Origin: an uncultured Prevotellaceae bacterium
Lineage (GTDB): Bacteria > Bacteroidota > Bacteroidia > Bacteroidales > Bacteroidaceae
NCBI GenBank assembly: GCA_902776935.1
Contig: CACYRS010000031.1
Span: 1-42,884, forward strand
Reading direction: 5' to 3'
DNA length: 42,884 nt
The notes under the pieces are model-generated. The model was given only the letters and a program-made list of their open reading frames with translations. It was not told where the DNA came from and searched no databases. The position numbers and the translations under genes were made by a program. Positions 35,235 to 42,884 of the stretch are shown here, in pieces (positions within the stretch are counted from its first letter, which is position 1; each line of letters opens with the position of its first letter).

Positions 35235-36488
35235 TTAATCAAAGAATCCGGGTTGTTTGTATTCTATTCCTAACTCACGATCGACAGTAGCGAGAATACC
35301 CTGTACCTGTCCGAGGGCGAACATACGGCCGAGGAGCGTATAGCCTGAGTTATGTCCATGATTACTCTCGTCCATCACACCACCAGGCTCGTCTGTGAAG
35401 GTCATACCATGATCTACGCGCATTGGGAGATTGGGATTCTCCTTCTCAAAGATACGGCAGAGTTCAACGATGTCTGCACGTCCTCCCAGGTGTGATGCCT
35501 CTGTGAAGTCACCATTGGGGAAGATATGGCAAGAGCGCAGGTGAACGAAGTGAGTGCGTGATGCAAACTTCTTCGCCATCTCCACAACATTATTATAAGC
35601 ACCTGCAGAGAGACTTCCAGCACAGAATGTCAGGCCATTATGCTTGTTGGGCACTGCATCGAGGAACCACTGGATATCCTCTTCAGTACGTACGATACGT
35701 GGTAAGCCCAATACCTCAATTGGTGGATCATCAGGATGTACACACATGTTCATACCGTATTCCTCACAAGTAGGCATGATAGCCTCGAGGAAATACTTCA
35801 TGTTGGCTCTCAGCTGAGCCTTGTCGATACCCTTATAGAGATTGAGGAACTCGCGGAACTTCTGAACAGGAGCCTCGTCGTTCTCACTGAAGTTTCCGCT
35901 TACGAATCCCTGAGTCTTGATGACGATGTTCTCCACCAGTTTGTGATCCTTTTCTGGAGTCATGGTCTTTGCCAGCTCGTCGCACTCAGCGATGACGCTA
36001 CGTCCTTCGCCCCAGCCCTCAGGGAACTGGAACTTCTCCCATTCCTCACGTGCACCCTCGCGCTTAAGGATATAGATGTCGAAATAGGCAAACTCAGCAT
36101 AGTTGAAATACAGGTTAGTAGAGCCATTGGGATTCTTATGAAGAAGGTCAGTACGTGCCCAGTCCAATACTGGCATGAAGTTATAGCAGATGCAATGGAT
36201 GCCCTCAGCTGCGAGGTTACGCAGGCTCTCCTTATATACCTCGATCTGATGATCTCTGTCAGGACCGCCATATTTGATAGTCTCTACTACAGGGAGACTC
36301 TCTACTACGCTCCAACGCATACCATAGCTCTCGATATACGTCTTCAGGTCGTGAATCTTCTCACGTGTCCATACCTCACCAAGAGGTACATCGTGCAGGG
36401 CAGTAACGATGCCCTCAACACCGATTTGTCTTAACTGTGCAAGAGTGATCTTGTCTTTCTTGCCAAACCATCTCCAAGTTCTTTCCAT
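35235..36488 (-). CDS. uxuA: Mannonate dehydratase
   Basis: The 417-residue UxuA dehydrates D-mannonate to 2-keto-3-deoxygluconate and is a TIM-barrel enzyme that needs a divalent metal. The N terminus MERTWRWFGKKDKITLAQLRQIGVEGIVTALHDVP is diagnostic, with CVHPDDPP, CAGSLSAGAYN, HLRSCHIFPNGDFTEASHLGG and MRVDHGMTF following as the metal and substrate segments. It lies 21 bases downstream of the family-10-like hydrolase gene and one base upstream of uxuB, so these three form one transcript. Confidence 0.93.
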   Translation of the reverse strand: MERTWRWFGKKDKITLAQLRQIGVEGIVTALHDVPLGEVWTREKIHDLKTYIESYGMRWSVVESLPVVETIKYGGPDRDHQIEVYKESLRNLAAEGIHCICYNFMPVLDWARTDLLHKNPNGSTNLYFNYAEFAYFDIYILKREGAREEWEKFQFPEGWGEGRSVIAECDELAKTMTPEKDHKLVENIVIKTQGFVSGNFSENDEAPVQKFREFLNLYKGIDKAQLRANMKYFLEAIMPTCEEYGMNMCVHPDDPPIEVLGLPRIVRTEEDIQWFLDAVPNKHNGLTFCAGSLSAGAYNNVVEMAKKFASRTHFVHLRSCHIFPNGDFTEASHLGGRADIVELCRIFEKENPNLPMRVDHGMTFTDEPGGVMDESNHGHNSGYTLLGRMFALGQVQGILATVDRELGIEYKQPGFFD

Positions 36489-36509
36489 AATAGTTTGTTA
36501 TTTAAAGGA

Positions 36510-37958
36510 TTAATGTCTTTTTTTATTGTTTCTTCCGATAATAAGTTCTCTGAAATCAATCTTCCTCGCTCTCTGTGACGCAGCGATGCTGAAGAGAGGA
36601 GTACTCTCGTTGCCGTATCTGTCAACGGCCGTCACAGCGTAGTTGAGGCTCTGTCCTCCGTGAGGGACATTGACAGACAACTTTCTTACCCTCTGGGCGA
36701 TGATATTCTCTGCCTTAGACCAGTCTACAGGATAGTCTTGCGACGCATATATATTATATGTGATATAGTCACATCCGCTACGATCCTTTGCTGCCTGCCA
36801 GGATAACCTGTCAGTGCTCATTCCTCGTTGCAGGTTAAGTTCACGAGGGGATGTGGGAGCCTGTTTGTTTTCCCATGTCATAGGAGGAACGAGGGCAGGC
36901 ACAGAGTTAAAGTCTTTCGTGAACGAATATATGCCTTTTGTATTGTCTGTCAAGAATTTACTGCGGAAGAAGGTGTGTCCGAGATTCATCTCGCGACATA
37001 CACTCATCTCACGGGTGATGATATCCAGAGTCCAGTCTTTCTCTCTTGGGTGTAGCATATATACAGCCAGTCCGGGAGCGATAATCCTGCCGTATGAATA
37101 CTCCTTCCAGTTTACTGCAAAGGGATAGAAATTGGTACCCTGGAAATACATCATCGGGAAGAGGGCATCCATAAGTCCGTCACGAAGCCAGGCCTGTGCA
37201 TCCTGACATACGGTAGTGTTTGCATTCCATCCATTACTCCTGAAACGTGTCAGGTCATCATATTTTCCTATTGGAGAACAAGACATCTTCACCCAGGGTT
37301 TTTCTGACTTCACTGCAATGTTTATCTTACGCACGATATCAGTGATATACTGTCGTCCCTGTTGACGTGTAACCTTCAGTTTCCAGGTCTCAGGATATCT
37401 GATATAGTCGAGATGGATACCATCGATATCATACTTGCGAGTAACCTCACGGCAGAACTTGGCCAGATAGTCGCCTGTCTCTTTCTTCTCTGGGTTCATA
37501 TATCCTTCTTCGCCAACCTTCACAATCACGTTAGGCATCTTCTGGCGCAGTAGCTTACATCCGTAGGTGTTCCACTTGCCTACGGGTATAGTAACTATCC
37601 ATGCATGACACTCCATACCCCTTTTGTGACACTCGTCGATACACATCTGCAGGGCGTCATATCCGGGAGTGGTACCGGGTTTTCCAGAGAGACATCCGTC
37701 CCATGGTTCCATATCTGAAGGGAAGATGGTTGTGGCACGCACTCTCGCCTGTATGAGTACAGTGTTGATGTTTGCCTGCTGCAACTGGTCGAGTGTACGT
37801 ATGAGCTCCTGTTTCTGTTGTGTCTGCGAGTAGGAATGAGGCCAGTCTATTCCTCCGATGGTGGTGAGCCATACAGCTCTTACTTCATGTTTGGGTGACT
37901 GCGCCTGTAGGTCCAGTACTAGTGATAATAATAGAAAAATCCTTAATATCGTTTTCAA
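36510..37958 (-). CDS. Exported glycosyl hydrolase-like family 10 (GHL10/DUF187) protein
   Basis: The 482-residue protein has a signal peptide (KTILRIFLLLSLVLDLQAQ). A GHL10 domain follows (HEVRAVWLTTIGGIDWPHSY, DGIHLDYIRYP with a likely catalytic Asp, LPMMY-like region ALFPMMYFQGTNFYP), and a C-terminal fibronectin-III-like part (about 375-470, ITYNIYASQD). It should act on a carbohydrate in the periplasm or on the surface, but the substrate of this family is mostly unknown. The start must be a non-ATG codon: TTG 37958 fits the signal peptide, because the upstream TTG at 37988 overlaps the -7 box. It leads the uxuA-uxuB operon, which hints at a uronate-containing substrate. Confidence 0.8.
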   Translation of the reverse strand: MKTILRIFLLLSLVLDLQAQSPKHEVRAVWLTTIGGIDWPHSYSQTQQKQELIRTLDQLQQANINTVLIQARVRATTIFPSDMEPWDGCLSGKPGTTPGYDALQMCIDECHKRGMECHAWIVTIPVGKWNTYGCKLLRQKMPNVIVKVGEEGYMNPEKKETGDYLAKFCREVTRKYDIDGIHLDYIRYPETWKLKVTRQQGRQYITDIVRKINIAVKSEKPWVKMSCSPIGKYDDLTRFRSNGWNANTTVCQDAQAWLRDGLMDALFPMMYFQGTNFYPFAVNWKEYSYGRIIAPGLAVYMLHPREKDWTLDIITREMSVCREMNLGHTFFRSKFLTDNTKGIYSFTKDFNSVPALVPPMTWENKQAPTSPRELNLQRGMSTDRLSWQAAKDRSGCDYITYNIYASQDYPVDWSKAENIIAQRVRKLSVNVPHGGQSLNYAVTAVDRYGNESTPLFSIAASQRARKIDFRELIIGRNNKKRH

Positions 37959-37985
37959 AATCTTGTCTTTTTGATAAATTTTCTG

Positions 37986-37993
37986 CAAAGATA
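37986..37993 (-). promoter_or_regulatory. -7 promoter element of the GHL10-uxuA-uxuB operon (TATCTTTG)
   Basis: Minus-strand TATCTTTG is perfect; no TTTG is present at -33. It lies 28 bases before the TTG start at 37958. The lack of a -33 box fits an activator-controlled promoter, as expected for sugar catabolism. Confidence 0.5.
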
Positions 37994-37999
37994 CAAAAT

Positions 38000-38031
38000 A
38001 ATTGAGAATTGAGAGTGTAGAATTGAGAATT
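38000..38031. repeat. 11-bp direct repeat between divergent promoters
   Basis: AATTGAGAATT occurs at 38000-38010 and 38021-38031, i.e. with a period of 21 bases or two helical turns. It stands where the -33 boxes of the two divergent promoters would be. It could be an operator, or one of the simple-sequence spacers seen elsewhere in the window. Confidence 0.5.
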
Positions 38032-38036
38032 ATTTG

Positions 38037-38044
38037 TATTTTTG
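38037..38044 (+). promoter_or_regulatory. -7 promoter element of the outer-membrane barrel gene (TATTTTTG)
   Basis: TATTTTTG fits TAnnTTTG, 35 bases before the ATG at 38080. There is no TTTG at -33. Confidence 0.5.
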
Positions 38045-38079
38045 CACAAAGAATTATTTAAAAACCATTTTTTAGACTA

Positions 38080-38577
38080 ATGAAGAAATTGATGATGGCA
38101 GCTATCGGCCTTATGATGGCAGTGAGTGTAAGTGCACAGAATCGTGCAGTGTCAGAAACACCTTTTTATGCTGGTAAGTGGATGGTAGGAGCCTCTGCAA
38201 CAGGTTTCGACCTCAGTTACCACAAAGGTGAGAAATGGAGAGTAGGTCTTGAGGCAAAGGGTGGTTATCTGTTCGTTGATAACTGGATGGTCACAGGTAA
38301 GCTTGTTTATAACAACTCCACCTATAGCCATTCTGTATTCGGTCTTGGTGCAGGTCTTCGTTATTACGTCGAACAGAATGGTATCTATGTAGGAGCAGGT
38401 GGTAAGTTTGTTCACTCAGGCGGTATCGACGATTTCCTTCCGGAGGCAAACGTGGGTTATGCCTTCTTCCTCACTCGTCATCTCACCGTTGAGCCAGAGC
38501 TCTATTATGAGCTGAGCACAAAGAGCAGTGACTATAGCGGCCTGGGACTGAAGGTAGGATTTTCACTCTATTTCTAA
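38080..38577 (+). CDS. Small outer-membrane beta-barrel protein
   Basis: A signal peptide (MKKLMMAAIGLMMAVSVSA, cleavage before QN) is followed by 145 residues of alternating strands with glycine and aromatic residues (GKWMVGASATGFDLSYH, WRVGLEAKGGYLFVDNWMVTGKL, LGLKVGFSLYF). The terminal Phe is the usual barrel end signal. It fits a porin-family barrel of about eight strands, like OmpW/OmpX-type proteins; no ligand can be inferred. nadC starts 11 bases later, so the two are probably co-transcribed. Confidence 0.8.
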   Translation: MKKLMMAAIGLMMAVSVSAQNRAVSETPFYAGKWMVGASATGFDLSYHKGEKWRVGLEAKGGYLFVDNWMVTGKLVYNNSTYSHSVFGLGAGLRYYVEQNGIYVGAGGKFVHSGGIDDFLPEANVGYAFFLTRHLTVEPELYYELSTKSSDYSGLGLKVGFSLYF

Positions 38578-38588
38578 AAAGAAGTATC

Positions 38589-39440
38589 ATGCTAAGCGTA
38601 GAAGAATTAGTTGACAGACTCATCGATCTGTCGTTTGCCGAAGATATAGGCGATGGTGATCACACCACGTTGTGTTGTATCCCTGAGGATGCTATGGGCA
38701 GGAGTCATCTTCTCATCAAGGAGGATGGTATCCTTGCAGGTGTAGAGATTGCCAAGGAGGTGTTCCGTCGTTTCGACCCTACGATGCAGGTAGAGGTTCT
38801 CATGGGCGATGGTAGTCGTGTAAAGAAGGGTGACATCGCAATGGTGGTTACAGGAAAGATCCGTTCGTTGTTGCAGACAGAGCGTCTGATGCTTAACATC
38901 ATGCAGCGAATGAGTGGTATTGCCACGATGACTGATCGTTATGTCCAGCATCTGAAAGGTACCAAGACCCGTATCCTCGATACCCGCAAGACCACTCCTG
39001 GCATGCGTATGCTCGAGAAACAGGCAGTGAAGATTGGTGGAGGATGCAATCATCGTATCGGACTCTTCGATATGATACTATTGAAAGATAACCATGTTGA
39101 CTTCGCAGGCGGTATCGTCAATGCCATTGACCGTTGTCATGCTTATCTCAAAGAGAAAGGGTTAGACCTGAAGATAGAGATAGAGGTACGTAACTTCGAT
39201 GAACTCCAGCAGGTGCTCGATCATGGTGGTGTAGACCGTATCATGCTCGACAACTTCAGTGTGCCCGACACCAAGAAGGCTGTAGACATCATAGGTGGTC
39301 GTTTTGAGACGGAGTCGAGCGGTGGTATCACCTTCGACACTATCCGAGACTATGCAGAGCAGGGTGTAGACTTTATCAGTGTAGGTGCCCTTACGCACTC
39401 GGTAAAAGGCCTCGACATGAGTTTCAAAGCATGCGAGTGA
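38589..39440 (+). CDS. nadC: Nicotinate-nucleotide pyrophosphorylase (carboxylating)
   Basis: The 283-residue quinolinate phosphoribosyltransferase makes nicotinate mononucleotide from quinolinate and PRPP in NAD synthesis. EDIGDGDHTTLCCIPEDA, RKTTPGMRMLEKQAVKIGGGCNHRIGLFDMILLKDNH, EVRNFDELQQVLDHGGVDRIMLDNF and ESSGGITFDTIRDYAEQGVDFISVGALTHSVKGLDMS are all signature segments. Length is normal. nadA and nadB are not in the window. Confidence 0.95.
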   Translation: MLSVEELVDRLIDLSFAEDIGDGDHTTLCCIPEDAMGRSHLLIKEDGILAGVEIAKEVFRRFDPTMQVEVLMGDGSRVKKGDIAMVVTGKIRSLLQTERLMLNIMQRMSGIATMTDRYVQHLKGTKTRILDTRKTTPGMRMLEKQAVKIGGGCNHRIGLFDMILLKDNHVDFAGGIVNAIDRCHAYLKEKGLDLKIEIEVRNFDELQQVLDHGGVDRIMLDNFSVPDTKKAVDIIGGRFETESSGGITFDTIRDYAEQGVDFISVGALTHSVKGLDMSFKACE

Positions 39441-39489
39441 TTAAAGATTAAATAAAAAATATAAAATATAAAATAAAAAATATTTTTTT

Positions 39490-41173
39490 ATGAAGCGTAT
39501 TATAATGATGATGGCTCTTGCCGGTGCGATGTGTGTTCAGTCATCACAGGCCTGCACGAACTTTATCGTCGGAAAGAATGCAAGTGCCGACGGTTCTGTG
39601 TTCGTGACATATAATGCCGACTCGTATGGAGCATTCATGCCCCTGTATCACTATCCTGCAGCAAAGCATCAGCCAGGAGAGATTCGTAAGGTCTACGAGT
39701 GGGACACCAACAAATATCTTGGTGAGATAGCAGAGGCTCCTGAGACATATAATGTCATTGGTAACAGTAATGAGTGGCAGGTGACCATAGGTGAGACCAC
39801 CTTCGGCGGACGTCATGAGATGGCCGACTCTACAGGTATCATCGACTATGGCTCACTTATCTATATTACACTTCAGCGAGCAAAGACAGCCCGCGAGGCC
39901 CTGAAGATCATGACATCGCTCGTTGAACAGTATGGCTATTACTCTGAGGGTGAGACCTTCTCTGTAGCCGACAAGGATGAGGCATGGATGTTGGAGATGA
40001 TGGGCTGCGGTCCTGATCGTACAAAGTCTCCTGAGCGTACAGTATGGGTTGCGGTACGTATCCCTGACAATGCTATTGCTGCTCACGCTAACCAGAGTCG
40101 TATCACCAAGTTCCTCGATGGCCGTTACACTAAGGTCAAGATGAAGGACCTGATGAAGAAATACCCTGTCAATGGCAAGAAGCCCGTGCCCAATCTGATG
40201 CTGTGCTCAGATAATATAATAAGGTATGCGCGTACTATGGGCTGGTATGATGGCAGAACCTGACTTCTCCGGACGTCGTTACTGCGAGGCTCGTGTATGG
40301 AGTTTCTTCAATCGTTTCAGCGATGACTTCTCAGAATATGTGCCTTATGCTAAGGGTATTGAGAAGGATGCTAAACCCATGCCTCTGTGGATCATCCCTA
40401 ACAAGGCCGTTAGCCTTCAGGATCTTCGTGATGCCATGCGCGACCACTATGAGGGTACTCCTTTTGCTCTCGACTCAGACATAGGTGGCGGACTCTTCGA
40501 GATGCCATATCGTGTGTCTCCCTTGTCATTCAAACTCGATGGTAAGGAGTATTTCAACGAGCGTCCTATCTCTACCTTCCAGACAGCATGGTCGTTTATC
40601 TCTCAGATGCGTGCCTCTATGCCTCGTGAGGTTGGTGCTTGTTTCTGGTTTGGTAATGATGATGGTAATATGGTGGCTTATACTCCTATGTACAGCGCTA
40701 TCACCTGTGTGCCTAAGTGTTTCTCTGGCGAGGGTGCCGATGATATCACCTTCTCTATGGACAATGCCTTCTGGGTATGCAACTGGGTTAGCAACATGGT
40801 TTATCCCCGTTACTCAATGATGTTCCCCTCGCTGAAAGCCGTGCGCGACTCTCTCGATGCCTCATACGATCGTCTGCAGCCTGAGATAGAGGCTAAGGCC
40901 CTTGCTCTGGCTACTCCAGAGGAGCGTATCGTCATGCTAACAGACTATAGCTGCAAGAAGGGTGATGAAATGATTGCCCGTTGGAAGAAACTGGCTTACC
41001 ATCTTATCGTGAAATACAATGATATGGTTGTACGTCCGGAAAATGAGGATGGCACCTTCAAGCGTAACCAGTATGGTGGTGGTGCCCGTGTTCAGCGTCC
41101 AGGTTATCCTGAGAGATATGCCCGGGAGTTGATTAAGCAGACAGGAACGGATTTGCTGGTTCCAGCAAAATAA
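39490..41173 (+). pseudogene. C69-family dipeptidase, broken by a frameshift with small deletion
   Basis: The first frame (39490-40263) has a signal peptide ending SSQA before CTNFIVGKNASADGSVFVTYN, where the Cys (residue 22) is the N-terminal nucleophile of C69 (PepD-like) Ntn-hydrolases. It continues normally to YARTMGWYDG and then stops. The rest of the family sequence (EPDFSGRRYCEARVWSFFNR to the C terminus) continues in the +1 frame from about 40250 to 41173. Between MGWYDG and EPDFSG the family normally has about a dozen more residues, so the lesion is a deletion that also shifts the frame. There is no obvious slippery heptamer. ATG codons at 40247 and 40250 overlap the stop, so a two-piece product is conceivable. 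A sequencing or assembly error is the alternative. Confidence 0.8.
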
Positions 41174-41196
41174 AAAATATAAAAACTAAAATAAAT

Positions 41197-41230
41197 TAGG
41201 GCCCCGAGTTTCGTCGGAGCCCTATTTATT
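41197..41230. terminator. Bidirectional terminator between the C69 gene and rpsA
   Basis: TAGGGC and CCGA pair with TCGG and GCCCTA around a GTTTCG loop (41197-41224), with one mismatch. A T-rich tail follows on the plus strand, and an A/T-rich stretch on the other, so it serves both convergent genes. Confidence 0.75.
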
Positions 41231-41245
41231 TAGATTGGGGAAAGA

Positions 41246-42884
41246 TTACTTTCCTTTCTCCATCTGAGCCTTCAGCTGAGCGAGTACGTCGAGATCACCG
41301 AGTGTGGTGCTTGCTGCAACGTTCTCAATCTTTGGAGCCTCGTCCTTCTTAGCGCGTGGTGCCTTCTTGGCAGCTGCCTTCTTCTCCTCACGAGCGGGAT
41401 CCTCGAAGGTACGGCTGTGAGAGAGGATGATACGCTTAGAATCCTTGTTGAACTCGATAACCTTGAATGGGAGAGTCTCACCAGCCTGAGCCTGTGAACC
41501 GTCTTCCTTCTGCAGGTGCTTTGGAGTAGCAAAGCCTTCAACATTTTCGTCGAGAGCAACAACGGCGCCCTTCTCGAGCAGCTCAGTGATTTTTCCCTCG
41601 TGAACAGAACCAACAGTGTACTTATCCTCGAATACATCCCATGGATTATCCTCGAGCTGCTTGTGACCGAGTGAGAGACGACGGTTCTCCTTGTCGATAT
41701 CGAGAACGATAACCTCGATAGAGTCGCCAACCTTTGTGAACTCTGAAGGATGCTTTACCTTCTTTGTCCATGAGAGGTCGCTGATGTGGATCAGACCATC
41801 TACACCCTCCTCGAGCTCTACAAATACACCGAAGTTGGTGAAGTTGCGAACCTTTGCAGTGTGCTTGCTGCCAATAGGATACTTAGCATCGATGTTCTCC
41901 CATGGATCCTCGCGGAGCTGCTTGATACCGAGTGACATCTTACGCTCGTCGCGATCGAGAGTCAGGATTACTGCCTCTACATCCTGTCCAACGCTCAGGA
42001 ACTCCTGAGCTGAACGCAGGTGCTGGCTCCAAGACATCTCAGAAACGTGGATGAGACCCTCAACGCCTGGCTGTACCTCAACGAATGCACCGTAGTCAGC
42101 AATAACTACAACCTTACCAGTGACGTGGTCACCAACCTTCAGGTTAGCATCGAGAGCATCCCATGGGTGAGGAGTGAGCTGCTTCAGACCAAGAGCGATG
42201 CGCTTCTTCTCGTCGTCGAAGTCGAGGATAACGACATTTATCTTCTGGTCGAGCTCTACTACCTTGTGAGGATCGTCTACGCGGCCCCAAGAGAGGTCTG
42301 TGATGTGGATAAGTCCGTCAACACCACCGAGGTCGATGAATACACCGTAAGAAGTGATGTTCTTAACTGTACCCTCGAGGATCTGACCCTTCTCGAGCTT
42401 ACCGATGATCTCCTTCTTCTGCTGCTCGAGCTCCTGCTCGATGAGAGCCTTGTGAGAAACAACTACGTTACGGAACTCCTGGTTGATCTTCACGATCTTG
42501 AATTCCATTGTCTTACCTACGAACTGGTCGTAGTCACGTATTGGGTGAACGTCAATCTGGCTTCCAGGAAGGAATGCCTCGATACCGAACACGTCAACAA
42601 TCATACCACCCTTAGTGCGGCACTTGATGTAACCCTGTACGATCTCCTCTGCCTCGAGAGCAGCATTGACACGATCCCAAGATTTGCTCATGCGAGCCTT
42701 CTTGTGTGAGAGAATCAGCTGACCCTTCTTGTCCTCTGCACTCTCTACGTAAACTTCTACTACGTCACCGATCTTCAGATCAGGATTGTAGCGGAATTCT
42801 GAAGCGGGGATGATACCGTCGCTCTTGTAACCGATGTTGACAACAACTTCCTTCTTGTCAACTGAGATGACCTTACCGTCAACT
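41246..42884 (-). CDS. rpsA: 30S ribosomal protein S1 (5' end outside the window)
   Basis: The frame is open to the right edge. The Met at 42691 is internal: upstream in frame reads SDGIIPASEFRYNP and LILSHKKARMSKSWDRVN, continuous S1 sequence. Six S1 domains can be counted, the first one cut by the edge; the best are EGTVKNITSYGVFIDLGGVD, GKVVVIADYGAFVEVQPGVE and KVRNFTNFGVFVELEEGVD, each followed by a GLIH-(I/V)-S/T-(D/E)-(L/M)-SW segment. The C terminus is a basic Lys/Ala linker (EEKKAAAKKAPRAKKDEAPK) and a short acidic helix. S1 binds mRNA to the 30S subunit, of particular weight in a phylum with few Shine-Dalgarno sites. It ends at the terminator shared with the convergent C69 gene. Confidence 0.95.
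   Translation of the reverse strand, partial: VDGKVISVDKKEVVVNIGYKSDGIIPASEFRYNPDLKIGDVVEVYVESAEDKKGQLILSHKKARMSKSWDRVNAALEAEEIVQGYIKCRTKGGMIVDVFGIEAFLPGSQIDVHPIRDYDQFVGKTMEFKIVKINQEFRNVVVSHKALIEQELEQQKKEIIGKLEKGQILEGTVKNITSYGVFIDLGGVDGLIHITDLSWGRVDDPHKVVELDQKINVVILDFDDEKKRIALGLKQLTPHPWDALDANLKVGDHVTGKVVVIADYGAFVEVQPGVEGLIHVSEMSWSQHLRSAQEFLSVGQDVEAVILTLDRDERKMSLGIKQLREDPWENIDAKYPIGSKHTAKVRNFTNFGVFVELEEGVDGLIHISDLSWTKKVKHPSEFTKVGDSIEVIVLDIDKENRRLSLGHKQLEDNPWDVFEDKYTVGSVHEGKITELLEKGAVVALDENVEGFATPKHLQKEDGSQAQAGETLPFKVIEFNKDSKRIILSHSRTFEDPAREEKKAAAKKAPRAKKDEAPKIENVAASTTLGDLDVLAQLKAQMEKGK

Noticed and set aside
35736-36434. 232-codon plus-strand frame opposite uxuA
   Set aside because: Shadow frame; uxuA is unambiguous and the shadow has no family features.
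40240-40265. Programmed ribosomal frameshift in the C69 gene
   Set aside because: No slippery heptamer or stem is visible, and about a dozen family residues are missing at the junction, which points to a deletion.
40226-41173. Separate intact gene for the second half of the C69 dipeptidase
   Set aside because: It lacks the N-terminal nucleophile and signal peptide and continues the first half; treated as one broken gene.
42692-42884. Non-coding stretch upstream of an rpsA start at 42691
   Set aside because: The frame is open to the edge and encodes S1-domain sequence; the Met is internal.

Overview
The window looks like a chromosomal segment of a Bacteroidales bacterium, most likely Prevotellaceae. 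The evidence is the ATP synthase gene order (atpD, atpC, a small membrane gene, atpB, atpE, atpF, atpH, atpA, atpG), a 290-residue RpoD without region 1.1, TTTG / TAnnTTTG promoters of the Bacteroides type, almost no Shine-Dalgarno sequences, a DUF5686 outer-membrane protein, and AddAB-like recombination enzymes. Most of it is housekeeping. No complete mobile element, CRISPR array, tRNA or rRNA is visible.

Layout. (1) 1-543: two joined relics, a VirE_N (BT4734-like) primase-associated fragment and the tail of a P5-like structural protein, closed by a terminator. (2) 625-7702 (+): a metallophosphoesterase lipoprotein, then a probable operon of an unrecognised lipoprotein, a periplasmic-binding-protein/histidine-kinase hybrid, a NhaD Na+/H+ antiporter and a P-loop/CYTH protein resembling TTD14. 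(3) 7782-16991 (+): one promoter followed by the whole F1Fo ATP synthase operon, which runs on with short gaps into a zinc metallopeptidase and phosphofructokinase. (4) 16993-18805 (-): rlmH and a MORN-repeat GH25 lysozyme lipoprotein, divergent from a thioredoxin-like gene and an MGMT-like gene (18881-19800, +). (5) 19801-20351: a 550-base gap that appears to hold a short minus-strand RNA with an 18-codon ORF and attenuator-like alternative stems, plus a perfect AT palindrome and a strong bidirectional terminator. (6) 20352-29119 (-): addB, addA, a DUF5686 outer-membrane barrel and rpoD. (7) 29202-37958 (-): uvrA directly behind uxaB, then uxuB and uxuA behind a family-10-like glycosyl hydrolase; the last four form most of a hexuronate reduction/dehydration module. 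(8) 38080-41173 (+): a small outer-membrane barrel, nadC and a frameshifted C69 dipeptidase. (9) 41246-42884 (-): rpsA, running off the right edge.

The most unusual items are the putative small RNA/leader-peptide locus at 19.8-20.0 kb, the TTD14-like protein and its operon with a sensor kinase and NhaD, the MORN-GH25 lysozyme, the near-leaderless GTG start at 28208, the TTG start of uvrA two bases after uxaB, and the broken dipeptidase. I do not see a clear multi-gene defence or otherwise novel system. Start codons were chosen by eye, and family names rest on recognised motifs, not on searches.
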